In this document: positions 1 to 7,238 of the stretch, one piece after another
How positions within the stretch are numbered: the stretch's first letter is position 1
Layout of the letters: each line of letters starts with the position of its first letter
Origin: Flavobacteriales bacterium UBA1995
GTDB lineage: Bacteria > Bacteroidota > Bacteroidia > Flavobacteriales_D > Sanyastnellaceae
Reading direction: 5' to 3'
Assembly: GCA_002336475.1 (NCBI GenBank)
Contig: DDCX01000138.1
Coordinates: 39,582-71,297, forward strand
Length of the DNA stretch: 31,716 bases
Position numbers and translations under genes: made by a program
The notes under the pieces: model-generated
Databases searched by the model: none
What the model was told of the DNA's origin: nothing
Seen by the model: the letters and a program-made list of their open reading frames with translations, nothing else

Positions 1-917
1 TCAGTGGTGCGGGAGACTATACGTATGAATGGACTGTGGGCGGAGTGCCCTATGGAGGAAGCGACCCCCAGGTCACGGTTCAGAGCTTTGTTACCACACC
101 CATCACGGTGGAAGTGTTGGACGGTTGCGGAGGAGCAGACGAAACCGCATCGCTGTTGGTGATCCCTGACGTCCCGATGACCTTAACAGTCAGTCCAGAC
201 ACCGTGATATGCCGCGGCGAAGCGCTGTCACTTTCAGCCTCAGCCACCGGAGGAGAAGGCGGTTTTGTCTACAACTGGTCGAGCATTCCGGCATTCGGAG
301 AGGCCCAGTATGTGGCGCCGAGCAATTCATACAGCTACCCCATTGAAGTCACAGACATATGCGGTGAAACCCTAACGGAGACCATTGAGGTAGGGGTACA
401 GTACATCTACAGTGACTTTTATACCAGTTACTTGTCGGATACGAGGATTGAATTCATCGCTACGCCTGAGCCTCCTTGTCCCAACTGCGATTTCGATTGG
501 AATTTCGGTGATGGAGCATCATCGGAAGAGATGAGCCCCACCCATGAGTATGACGGTCTTGGTGACTACTACGCTCAGCTGACCGTTACAAATGCGCTGG
601 GGTGCCGCGACAGTGCCTACACGCTGGTGGAAGGCCCGGTGATGATTTACGTTCCCAATGCGTTCACGCCCAACAACGATGGGATCAACGATGGTTTTCA
701 GGTGGTCATTTCTGATGTGGTCTATTTCGAGATCAACATCTTCAACAGCTGGGGTGAGGAGATTTACAGCAGCACCGATCCCGATGAAATTTGGACGGGC
801 AATGTCAAGGGCGGCGATTACTATGCGCCCACCGGACTGTACAACTACCGGTTGCGCTGGAAAGGTTCACGTACCGACGCAGAGGAACTGTCGGGCACCA
901 TTGAGTTGATGCGTTGA
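1..917 (+). CDS. Secreted PKD-domain protein with gliding-motility C-terminal (T9SS type B) domain, 3' end only
   Basis: The reading frame is already open at base 3 and ends at TGA 915-917, so this is the C-terminal ~304 residues of a larger cell-surface or secreted protein. Visible parts in order are Ig-like or PKD-like beta modules with scattered Cys, a canonical PKD core (FDWNFGDG followed by the THEYDGLGDY turn, near bases 490-575), and a last ~85 residues starting at VPNAFTPNNDGINDGF. That segment is the hallmark of the gliding motility-associated C-terminal domain (CHU_C, type B sorting signal), which in Bacteroidota directs export through the type IX secretion system. The domain is complete, ending in the usual GTIELMR-type strand. 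The function of the missing N-terminal part cannot be seen. Family assignment of the C-terminus is secure; the specific role is unknown. Confidence 0.9.
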   Translation, partial: SGAGDYTYEWTVGGVPYGGSDPQVTVQSFVTTPITVEVLDGCGGADETASLLVIPDVPMTLTVSPDTVICRGEALSLSASATGGEGGFVYNWSSIPAFGEAQYVAPSNSYSYPIEVTDICGETLTETIEVGVQYIYSDFYTSYLSDTRIEFIATPEPPCPNCDFDWNFGDGASSEEMSPTHEYDGLGDYYAQLTVTNALGCRDSAYTLVEGPVMIYVPNAFTPNNDGINDGFQVVISDVVYFEINIFNSWGEEIYSSTDPDEIWTGNVKGGDYYAPTGLYNYRLRWKGSRTDAEELSGTIELMR

Positions 918-949
918 GCTGAAACAGCTTGTAGCGCTTCTGCCTTGTC

Positions 950-957
950 TACTTTTG
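950..957 (+). promoter_or_regulatory. Bacteroidota -7 promoter box, leaderless start of sugar permease
   Basis: The sequence TACTTTTG matches the Bacteroidota -7 consensus TAnnTTTG exactly and ends three bases before ATG 961. A TTG at 929-931, 18 bases upstream of the box, can serve as the -33 element. The expected transcription start falls at or next to the ATG, so this mRNA is predicted to be leaderless. Confidence 0.6.
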
Positions 958-960
958 GGC

Positions 961-2277
961 ATGATCAATTCGAAGCAATTCAGAGGGGCGTTCATCACGG
1001 TGACCTCGCTGTTTTTCATGTGGGGATTCATCACGGTTTTGGTGGATGCCCTCATTCCTCGCCTCAAGGACGTTTTTGAGTTAACCTACCTACAAGCAGG
1101 TTTGGTTCAGTTTGCATGGTTCACGGCTTACGGGTTAATCTCCATCCCAGGCGGAAGGATGATCAAGCGCATGGGCTACAAGAATGGCATTATGGCGGGC
1201 TTGTCATTGGCTGCCATGGGGTGTCTGATTTTTTACCCTGCGGCTTCCACGCGCCTTTTCCCTTTGTTCTTGCTGGCCTTGTTTGTGGTCGCCTCAGGCA
1301 TCACCATTCTGCAGGTTGCGGCCAATCCATACATCTCAGTGTTGGGACCAGAAGAGGGGGCTTCGAGCCGTTTGAATTTGGCACAGGCTTTCAACTCGCT
1401 GGGTACCACCATCGCGCCCATTGTCAGTGCGGGCTACCTCCTGGGAGATACGGTCAAAACCGGACAGGAGCAGGCTTCCATGTCATCGGCAGCATTGGAG
1501 CTCTATCGCTCGGCAGAGGCAGGCGCGGTGCAAGTGCCATTTGTGATGCTGGCGGTGGCTTTCCTAGCGCTCGCCTTTGTCATTCGAAAAGTCTCTCTCC
1601 CTCGCATCTTGGAAGGGGTAGGAGATGAAGGAAGTCTTTCAGCACTTATGGCCAATCGCCGTTTGATGACAGGTGCAGCCGGAATTTTCGTCTATGTTGG
1701 AGCAGAGGTCGCCTTGGGGAGCTACATGGTCAATTATGGATTGAACCTCAATGTGCATGAGCTGATGCAGTCCCATCCGTTTTTGGAGAACATGGCAGGG
1801 TTGGCTGCTTCTATCAAGGGGCAATCGGTCATGGATTTGGATCCCAAAGGAAAGTTGGGAGTGCTGTTGACCTTCTATTGGGGAGGGGCCATGGTCGGAC
1901 GTTTTATTGGCGCTGGGTTGATGCAGCGGTTGAAGCCATCCTTGCTCTTGGGGGTGTTCTCCACGATAGCGCTTGCATTGGTGGTAGCCAGCAGCATGGC
2001 CACAGGCCTTTCTGCACTGCTCTTGTTGTTGGCGGTGGGTCTTTTCAATTCGATCATGTTCCCCACGATTTTCACGCTTGGAATTGCTGAGTTGGGAGAG
2101 GCCAAGCCACAGGGTAGTGGTGTCTTGTGCACGGCCATTGTGGGCGGAGCTGTGATTCCGCCGGCTTTCGGTGCCTTGGTTGATGCTTCCGGATTTGGAT
2201 TGGCACTGCTGCTTCCCGCGCTCTGTTACGCATACATCGCAGGATTCGGATTCCGCATTTCAAGGATGGCAAGCTGA
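961..2277 (+). CDS. MFS sugar permease, FucP/GluP (glucose/galactose/fucose:H+ symporter) family
   Basis: A 438-residue inner-membrane protein with about 12 hydrophobic segments. The N-terminal stretch LFFMWGFITVLVDALIPRLK and the TM5 region with QVAANPY followed by SRLNLAQAFNSLGTT are diagnostic of the FHS family (FucP, GluP), which brings glucose, galactose or fucose in with protons. The loop GGRMIKRMGYKNG is the MFS motif A variant between TM2 and TM3. I start at ATG 961 rather than the in-frame TTG 955, because TTG 955 lies inside the -7 promoter box. The gene follows the T9SS substrate by 43 bases but has its own promoter. Exact sugar specificity cannot be read from sequence; family assignment is strong. 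Confidence 0.9.
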   Translation: MINSKQFRGAFITVTSLFFMWGFITVLVDALIPRLKDVFELTYLQAGLVQFAWFTAYGLISIPGGRMIKRMGYKNGIMAGLSLAAMGCLIFYPAASTRLFPLFLLALFVVASGITILQVAANPYISVLGPEEGASSRLNLAQAFNSLGTTIAPIVSAGYLLGDTVKTGQEQASMSSAALELYRSAEAGAVQVPFVMLAVAFLALAFVIRKVSLPRILEGVGDEGSLSALMANRRLMTGAAGIFVYVGAEVALGSYMVNYGLNLNVHELMQSHPFLENMAGLAASIKGQSVMDLDPKGKLGVLLTFYWGGAMVGRFIGAGLMQRLKPSLLLGVFSTIALALVVASSMATGLSALLLLLAVGLFNSIMFPTIFTLGIAELGEAKPQGSGVLCTAIVGGAVIPPAFGALVDASGFGLALLLPALCYAYIAGFGFRISRMAS

Positions 2278-2417
2278 AGACATTCTAAGGGTTGTGACTG
2301 TGGACAACGGTCTTGGAAAGTTTCACAATTGATTTTGTAGGCCTTGGTTGTTCAAGAGCTATGCCTTTCATTCGAACCTATATAGAACTGCATTGTTAGT
2401 GCAGCAATCGACCTGAC

Positions 2418-2567
2418 ATGGCGAAGAAGAAGAAAAAGACCAAGGAGCTACAGCCGAACATCAAAGTGAGGCTGGACGGAAGAACCGTCATTACGGTAAG
2501 AGACCCAAGTAAATTGGATTTCTGGAGAGAGAAGTATCCAAAACTCGAAATACTCGAAGAGAATTAA
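2418..2567 (+). CDS. Small Lys-rich protein of 49 residues, unknown function
   Basis: ATG 2418 to TAA 2565-2567 encodes a 49-residue protein. It begins MAKKKKKTKELQ and continues with a compact segment, IKVRLDGRTVITVRDPSKLD, then FWREKYPKLEILEEN. The basic N-terminus followed by an acidic, aromatic-containing tail, the even codon use, and a strong terminator 50 bases downstream all favour a real gene. It sits alone between the MFS permease and the convergent winged-helix gene. A nucleic-acid or ribosome-associated role would fit the Lys run, but that is inference; I do not recognise a named family. Confidence 0.55.
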   Translation: MAKKKKKTKELQPNIKVRLDGRTVITVRDPSKLDFWREKYPKLEILEEN

Positions 2568-2618
2568 GCGGCTATAAAACCGTTTGTAATACAGCATAGA
2601 AGCGAAAATGCTTCCATG

Positions 2619-2649
2619 AAAAAGGCCACCCTGAAAGGATGGCCTTTTT
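2619..2649. terminator. Bidirectional intrinsic terminator
   Basis: A perfect 10-bp inverted repeat, AAAAAGGCCA and TGGCCTTTTT, encloses an 11-base loop whose CC and GG ends can pair after one mismatch. The A-run on one side and T-run on the other make it work in both directions, between the small Lys-rich gene (plus) and the winged-helix gene (minus). Confidence 0.85.
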
Positions 2650-2674
2650 CATGAGCTCATGTAAGAAGATCTGT

Positions 2675-3040
2675 TCACACCATGAGGGTGAGTCTTTCTC
2701 CCTCAAGGCTCAAAGCCTCCCGGCCTTTCTTGGTCAACATGTAGCCGCTCTTGTTTTGGATCATCCCATCCAGGTACAATCGGGTGATGCGTTCCCCGAT
2801 ACGGGCCTGCCCCACACTCAAGGTGACATCACCTTCGATGCGTTTCCAAAAGTTCCGCTCCAATGCAGACAAACGGATGTGCTCTTGCATTTCCTTTTTG
2901 TGCTGCTGAACGATGTCGAGAATCATCAAGTCGTGCTTGTCCATGAGTGGTGATTTGGCTTTGCTGTAAATCGTTCGGGGAATGCCCCCGGCTTCAGTCG
3001 CAAAATAGCCAAGGACGACAGCCAACTGGTGATTTTTCAC
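2675..3040 (-). CDS. Putative winged-helix protein
   Basis: An open frame of 121 residues on the minus strand, starting at GTG 3040; an internal ATG at 2944 would give 89 residues. The C-terminal half reads like a small winged-helix domain: an acidic helix (HDLMILDIVQQHKKEMQEHI), a helix-turn-helix-like stretch (VGQARIGERITRLYLDGMI), then a wing and last strand (GYMLTKKGREAL) as seen in MarR/PadR-like proteins. The complementary strand is also open but gives a much less protein-like sequence. A DNA-binding or regulatory role is inference. It is followed by the bidirectional terminator at 2619-2649. Existence of the gene is probable; the start and family are uncertain. Confidence 0.55.
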   Translation of the reverse strand: MKNHQLAVVLGYFATEAGGIPRTIYSKAKSPLMDKHDLMILDIVQQHKKEMQEHIRLSALERNFWKRIEGDVTLSVGQARIGERITRLYLDGMIQNKSGYMLTKKGREALSLEGERLTLMV

Positions 3041-3094
3041 GGGTCAGATATGGACAAATTTTCAACGCTGCATGACTTCCTGTATAACACAGGT

Positions 3095-3574
3095 TTAATC
3101 GTTGTAACTAAACATCCGGTGGATGTACGAAAGGTCACGCTCGCGAAATTTACTGGGTGAAAACGGCGCATTACACCGGATTCTTTTTTCGGAAGGCGCC
3201 GCTTGGATGAGCTGAACAGAAATACCTCTGGCCGCAGCTTGGTCTAAATAGGCGTTAAGATGGCCGGACTTATGGTCGATGAGCGCCAAATTTTGATGGG
3301 GCAGCGGTTCGGAAAGTGCTTCACTTGGATTTGACCTGATCCAAACGGCTTCAAAATTCATCCGGTGCTCCGCCAGAAGGGTGAGGCCTTTTCCTTGATC
3401 GAGTCCAGGCCCCAGTATGAGCAAGGCTTGATGAGCAGGCCGAGGAAATGGCCCTTCACATTCCCATCCATTGAATCGAAGCAATGATGCGCGAAGCCAC
3501 TGAATGGGGGCTTTCCAAACCAGGCCTTTGGGCTTCGTGGCCCTCGTGATGGGTGCCGTCAAGTCACTCTTCAT
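3095..3574 (-). CDS. Short acyltransferase-like protein without the HX4D motif, downstream of aat
   Basis: A 159-residue protein whose ATG (3574-3572) overlaps the TGA of aat, so the two are translationally coupled. The layout resembles the small PlsC-like acyltransferases of Bacteroidota: a start like GWECEGPFP, a strand LLILGP, a second strand NFEAVWIRS and a closing RERDLSYIHRMF that recalls the last helix of those proteins. The catalytic HX4D that should follow the first strand is absent (residues 55-60 read GPGLDQ), and the family's glycine/arginine-rich second motif is missing. It is therefore either a degenerate, non-catalytic relative or a different fold with chance resemblance. No signal peptide or clear membrane span. 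Function unknown. Confidence 0.6.
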   Translation of the reverse strand: MKSDLTAPITRATKPKGLVWKAPIQWLRASLLRFNGWECEGPFPRPAHQALLILGPGLDQGKGLTLLAEHRMNFEAVWIRSNPSEALSEPLPHQNLALIDHKSGHLNAYLDQAAARGISVQLIQAAPSEKRIRCNAPFSPSKFRERDLSYIHRMFSYND

Positions 3575-4251
3575 ACTGGCGGATCAAGGGTCCACTTCCC
3601 CCGTTTGGTAGGCCGTTTCATGGCCGACTCCAAGGCATCTAGAAAAGACGACCGGGAGATGTGTTGGGCCCCCAAGGATGCCAGATGCGGGTTCATAATC
3701 TGGCAATCAATGAGGTCAAATTCTTGAGCAGCCAGCTGATGCGTCAGTGTGATGAATGCGGCTTTACTCGCATTGGGTGAACGCGCGAACATGGACTCGC
3801 CAAAGAACATGCTGCCCAGAGAAACGCCATACAGACCTCCGACAAGATCGCCAGAAGGGGTCCAAGCTTCAACGCTGTGGGCAAAGCCCAATTTGTGCAA
3901 TTCGATGTAGGCTTGGATAAAGTCATCGGTGATCCATGTGCCTTCGTCTGGTCTGTGCGCACAACCTTGAATGACCCCTTCAAATTCAGTGTCTAAAGTG
4001 ATGGTGTAAGTCCCTTTACGCAAGACTGCGCGCATGCTTTTGCTCACCTTGATGTCTTCTGGTCGCAATGCAGCACGTGGATCTGGACACCACCAAAGCA
4101 AAGGGTCTTCCGGGGCGGACCAAGGGAAGATTCCCCTTTCGTAGGCGAGCAAGAGCCGATCGGGCGACAAATCGCCTCCAATGGCCACCAAACCATCGTC
4201 TCTAAACTTATCTGCTGGCGGAAACCAACACTCTGATCCCAATTGGTACAC
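3571..4251 (-). CDS. aat: Leucyl/phenylalanyl-tRNA--protein transferase
   Basis: A 226-residue protein that transfers Leu or Phe from aminoacyl-tRNA to the N-terminal Arg or Lys of proteins, making them N-degron substrates for ClpAP/ClpS. Family motifs are clear: FPPADKFRDDGLVAIGGDLS at the start, LLLAYERGIFPW, WWCPDPRAAL, then GLYGVSLGSMFFGESMF and the LIDCQIMNPHLASLGA segment near the C-terminus. Length is normal for the family. I use GTG 4251, which gives the standard N-terminus; a -7-like box TAATTTCG lies seven bases upstream. It is the first gene of a two-gene operon with the acyltransferase-like gene. Confidence 0.95.
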   Translation of the reverse strand: MYQLGSECWFPPADKFRDDGLVAIGGDLSPDRLLLAYERGIFPWSAPEDPLLWWCPDPRAALRPEDIKVSKSMRAVLRKGTYTITLDTEFEGVIQGCAHRPDEGTWITDDFIQAYIELHKLGFAHSVEAWTPSGDLVGGLYGVSLGSMFFGESMFARSPNASKAAFITLTHQLAAQEFDLIDCQIMNPHLASLGAQHISRSSFLDALESAMKRPTKRGKWTLDPPV

Positions 4252-4258
4252 GTCGTGA

Positions 4259-4266
4259 CGAAATTA
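4259..4266 (-). promoter_or_regulatory. Candidate -7 box of aat
   Basis: On the minus strand TAATTTCG differs by one base from TAnnTTTG and lies seven bases before GTG 4251. The same variant, TAATTTCG, precedes the metallophosphoesterase gene at 10226-10233. Confidence 0.4.
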
Positions 4267-4291
4267 GGGCCAGAAACAAGGATGACAGAGC

Positions 4292-4969
4292 ATGGGTGAG
4301 AACAGGGCAGAAGGGTTGAAAATCGACTGGCAGGGTTGGGAAGCGGCGGGACATCCATTGCCAGGTGAGGCGGCCCATGCAGCCATGATGCCGTATGCAA
4401 GGTCCTCTGCAAAAGAGGCCCGACGTCAGGGCAGCGTTGGAAAGGGGTTCCGCGAAGCTGCCGTTTTGATTGGCTTGGAAGCCGATGGGACGATCGCGTT
4501 GATAGAACGCACTCCAGAAAAAGGGCCGCATGGTGGACAAATGGCTCTGCCTGGGGGCACCCGAGAATCTGGGGAAAGCATGGTGAGCTGTGCGGTAAGA
4601 GAGTGGAGAGAAGAGTTGGGCTTGCCCGATGCGTGCGTCCCACTGCGTCCTCCTGTGGCCATGACGGAAGTCCACGTCGTTCCGAGCAATTTCATCGTCC
4701 GGCCATTCTTGGCGCCAGTGGCATTGCCTGCTGAGTTGTTACCTGACCCCATTGAAGTGTCAGCCGTTCATCGCATTCAGGTGGCAGACCTCTCAGAGGA
4801 TCGGTACCGCACCAAACAGCCCGTGCGCATTTATATGCCGAAATCAGAGGCATTTCAATGGACCGCTCCTGGATTTTCGCTACCGAAGGTTCCCTTCGTT
4901 TGGGGGGCAACGGCTTTAATGCTGTCTGAAGTGGCGGATTGGCATGCCCGATGGGCCTCTGCCCGCTGA
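4292..4969 (+). CDS. Nudix hydrolase, coenzyme A pyrophosphatase type
   Basis: A 225-residue Nudix enzyme predicted to cleave CoA or its oxidised or acyl forms into 3',5'-ADP and phosphopantetheine. The full Nudix box (G-x5-E-x7-R-E-x-x-E-E-x-G-x) spans residues 89-111, from G89 through E95 and R103-E108 to G110-L111. Just before it, residues 70-88 (LIERTPEKGPHGGQMALPGG) match the extra motif typical of the CoA-pyrophosphatase group (NudL). It is divergent from aat with 40 bases between. The next gene follows 16 bases after the stop but has its own promoter. Enzyme group is well supported; the physiological substrate is inferred from family. Confidence 0.88.
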   Translation: MGENRAEGLKIDWQGWEAAGHPLPGEAAHAAMMPYARSSAKEARRQGSVGKGFREAAVLIGLEADGTIALIERTPEKGPHGGQMALPGGTRESGESMVSCAVREWREELGLPDACVPLRPPVAMTEVHVVPSNFIVRPFLAPVALPAELLPDPIEVSAVHRIQVADLSEDRYRTKQPVRIYMPKSEAFQWTAPGFSLPKVPFVWGATALMLSEVADWHARWASAR

Positions 4970-4973
4970 CCAA

Positions 4974-4981
4974 TAACTTTG
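4974..4981 (+). promoter_or_regulatory. -7 box, leaderless start of the 180-residue protein gene
   Basis: TAACTTTG is an exact match to TAnnTTTG and is followed by four bases (TAGC) and then ATG 4986. No convincing -33 element was seen. Confidence 0.6.
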
Positions 4982-4985
4982 TAGC

Positions 4986-5528
4986 ATGGAAGCAAAGAAG
5001 GCCGCGGCATTGGCGGAATTGCACGAGGGGTTGCACTCTGTGCTAGCTGAGCGAAGGGATGCCGCCTTGAAAAGGGTGCAAGATGAAGGCGAACTCGAGA
5101 CGATTGCGGAGCTCGTGCGCTTGCGGGGTGAAACCGACGAGTCAGGTGTTAAGGAAGAGGTTGGAAAGCTGCTGAGGGGGCTCAAGCTCGAGGGTGCAGG
5201 CAGCACGCTCATGGAAGTGGCCCTGCTACCGGACAATGCGGATCAGTTGCCGGACCTGCTGGGGTTCTTGTGGGAGTGTGGAGGCACTGCCGAGGGACAT
5301 CTGCGCATTTTGTCTACCCGTGCAGTGGAACAGGGGATGGCCATTATGGTCGAAGCATTGACGCTCTTTGAGGCGCTCCCTGAATGGCTGGAAGACGAAG
5401 CAGACCTGCTGGATGCCATGCTCATATTACAGCAAGGCTACAAGGCCCTGCAGGGCGGCAATGCGAAAGCAGAAGAAGAGATGCTCAAGTTGATGCTGGC
5501 GGAATTGATGCAGCGCGAGCGCGCTTAA
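4986..5528 (+). CDS. Conserved-looking helical protein, unknown function
   Basis: A 180-residue acidic, Leu/Glu/Ala-rich cytoplasmic protein with no signal peptide or membrane span. The sequence is a succession of amphipathic helices: LAELHEGLHSVLAERRDAAL near the start, ELVRLRGETDESGVKEEVGK, then LPDLLGFLWECGG, and a Met/Leu/Glu-rich end. This is the look of a HEAT-like or other alpha-solenoid scaffold. The start is set by the -7 box four bases upstream. It ends four bases before the convergent carboxylase gene, with no terminator between them. I do not recognise a named family; gene existence is well supported by codon use and the promoter. Confidence 0.75.
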   Translation: MEAKKAAALAELHEGLHSVLAERRDAALKRVQDEGELETIAELVRLRGETDESGVKEEVGKLLRGLKLEGAGSTLMEVALLPDNADQLPDLLGFLWECGGTAEGHLRILSTRAVEQGMAIMVEALTLFEALPEWLEDEADLLDAMLILQQGYKALQGGNAKAEEEMLKLMLAELMQRERA

Positions 5529-5531
5529 CCG

Positions 5532-7178
5532 TCAAGTCTGCATGACGCCGGTCCGGTACGGACCCTCTGGAGGGGCCCCATCCGCCAAGGCAATGCCCTC
5601 TGAAATCCACGTTCTGGTGTCCCGGGGATCGATAATGGCATCGACCCAAAGGCGCGCAGCTGAGTAATAGGGTGACACTTGTTCTTTGTAGCGGCTCTCT
5701 ATGACTTCGCGCAATTCCTTCTCCCGTTCTGGGGTGATTTCCTCTCCTTTTTTCTTGCGTGTTGCCACTTCAATTTGAAGCAAGACCCCCGCGGCCTGTG
5801 CTCCACCCATGACGGCGAGTTCAGCAGTGGGCCAAGCGACCATGAATTTGGGGTCATAGGCTTTGCCGCAGAGCGCATAATTGCCGGCACCGTAGCTGTT
5901 TCCTACCACCACAGTGAATTTGGGCACCACAGAGTTGGCCATGGCGTTGACCAGTTTCGCGCCATCCTTGATGATGCCACCCTGCTCACTTTTAGAGCCC
6001 ACCATAAATCCAGTCACATCCTGCAAAAAGACCAGTGGAAGGCCCTTTTGATTGCAGTTCATCACGAATCGGGCCGCTTTGTCTGCGCTGTCCGAATAGA
6101 TGACCCCGCCGAATTGGGTGCCTTGTTTGGCACTTTTGACCAAGGTTCTTTGGTTGGCGACAATCCCGACGCTCCAGCCGTCGATGCGCGCCGTAGCGCA
6201 CAACAAGGTTTTGCCGTAATCGCGTTTGAATTCGGTAAACGCTCCTTCATCGACCAATGCCGATAGCAAAGTCCGAACGTCATACGCCTCCCTGCGGGAA
6301 GCAGGCAGCACAGAAAGCAGGGCGTCGCTGTCGCCTTGTGGAGAGGCCGGAGTGGCGCGGTTATAATGTCGGAGGCTGGGCCTTCCCGCACGGTGCGCCA
6401 TCAAAGTCCGCAACAGCTCCAACGCTTCCCGATCGTCTTCCACCACATGATCTACAACTCCAGAGATGCTCCCGTGCATGTCAGCACCACCTAAGTCTTC
6501 TGCCCCGATATCTTCACCAATGGCTGCTTTTACCAAGTAGGGTCCGGCCAGAAAGATGCTCCCTGTTTCTCTGACGATGATGCTCTCGTCACTCATGATG
6601 GGCAGGTAGGCTCCTCCAGCAACACAGCTTCCCATGACGGCAGCAAGCTGCGGGATTCCCGCAGCACTCAGCTTGGCGTTGTTCCTGAAAATCCGTCCAA
6701 AGTGCTCTTTGTCAGGGAAAATCTCGTCCTGCATGGGCAAATACACCCCCGCACTGTCTACCAAGTAGACAATGGGCAAGTGAAATTCAAAAGCCAGTTC
6801 TTGAGCCCGCAAGTGCTTCTTTCCAGTGATGGGGAACCAGGCACCGGCCTTTACTGTAGCGTCGTTGGCGACAGCAATGCAACGCACGCCGCTGACTTTG
6901 CCGATGACCACAACGCAGCCTCCTCCGGGACAACCTCCGTGCTCTTTGTACATCCCATGGCCAGAAAAAGCGCCAACCTCCAAGGTGGTTTCATCCTGAT
7001 CCATCAACAGGGCGAGGCGCTCCCGGGCCGTCAATTTCCCTTTGCTGTGTTCCTTGTCGATCCGCGCTTGGCCCCCGCCCAGCTTCACTTTTTGGAATTG
7101 GTGGTCCAATTCCGACAGCTTGAGCTTCATGGCGTCAGCGCGCTGTTGGTGTTCGATTTCCTCCTTTGGAATGGGCAT
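5532..7178 (-). CDS. Acyl-CoA carboxylase, carboxyltransferase (beta) subunit, MCC-like
   Basis: A 548-residue biotin-dependent carboxyltransferase that moves carboxyl from carboxybiotin to an acyl-CoA. It has the two crotonase-fold halves of the family: the first includes GKLTARERLALLMD, then LPMQDEIFPDKEHFGRIF, GSCVAGGAYLPIMSDESIIV and EDLGGADMH; the second includes QTLV-type NQRTLVKSAKQGTQFGGVIY, LPLVFLQDVTGFMVG and the GNSYGAGNYALCGKAYDP segment. The QDEIFPDKEHFGRIF segment is most like methylcrotonyl-CoA carboxylase beta. No biotin carboxylase or biotin carrier gene is in the window, so the partner is elsewhere. I use ATG 7178; an in-frame GTG at 7199 lies one base after the -7 box and is unlikely. 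Confidence 0.9.
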   Translation of the reverse strand: MPIPKEEIEHQQRADAMKLKLSELDHQFQKVKLGGGQARIDKEHSKGKLTARERLALLMDQDETTLEVGAFSGHGMYKEHGGCPGGGCVVVIGKVSGVRCIAVANDATVKAGAWFPITGKKHLRAQELAFEFHLPIVYLVDSAGVYLPMQDEIFPDKEHFGRIFRNNAKLSAAGIPQLAAVMGSCVAGGAYLPIMSDESIIVRETGSIFLAGPYLVKAAIGEDIGAEDLGGADMHGSISGVVDHVVEDDREALELLRTLMAHRAGRPSLRHYNRATPASPQGDSDALLSVLPASRREAYDVRTLLSALVDEGAFTEFKRDYGKTLLCATARIDGWSVGIVANQRTLVKSAKQGTQFGGVIYSDSADKAARFVMNCNQKGLPLVFLQDVTGFMVGSKSEQGGIIKDGAKLVNAMANSVVPKFTVVVGNSYGAGNYALCGKAYDPKFMVAWPTAELAVMGGAQAAGVLLQIEVATRKKKGEEITPEREKELREVIESRYKEQVSPYYSAARLWVDAIIDPRDTRTWISEGIALADGAPPEGPYRTGVMQT

Positions 7179-7200
7179 GTCCGATCGTTGCGGGTTCACC

Positions 7201-7208
7201 CAAATTTA
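7201..7208 (-). promoter_or_regulatory. -7 box of the carboxyltransferase gene
   Basis: On the minus strand TAAATTTG is an exact TAnnTTTG match, 22 bases before ATG 7178, giving a short leader. It lies 18 bases from the divergent plus-strand box at 7227-7234, so the two promoters overlap. Confidence 0.55.
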
Positions 7209-7226
7209 CGGCCCCGGCGCCCCCCG

Positions 7227-7234
7227 TACTTTTG
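7227..7234 (+). promoter_or_regulatory. -7 box, leaderless start of the ABC importer operon
   Basis: TACTTTTG matches TAnnTTTG exactly and is followed by AACC and then ATG 7239. A TTTA at 7204-7207, 19 bases upstream, is a possible -33 element and falls inside the divergent promoter box. Confidence 0.6.
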
Positions 7235-7238
7235 AACC

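Noticed and set aside
2278..2417. tRNA or structured RNA between the sugar permease and the 49-residue gene
   Set aside because: No cloverleaf, T-loop consensus or CCA end can be drawn on either strand.
2639..2953. 104-residue plus-strand frame opposite the winged-helix gene
   Set aside because: It starts within the terminator hairpin, and its His/Val/Gln-rich sequence is less protein-like than the minus-strand product.
7201..7238. Cobalamin riboswitch in front of the BtuFCD-like operon
   Set aside because: Only 60 bases separate it from the divergent gene, and the -7 box lies four bases before the ATG, leaving no room for a leader.
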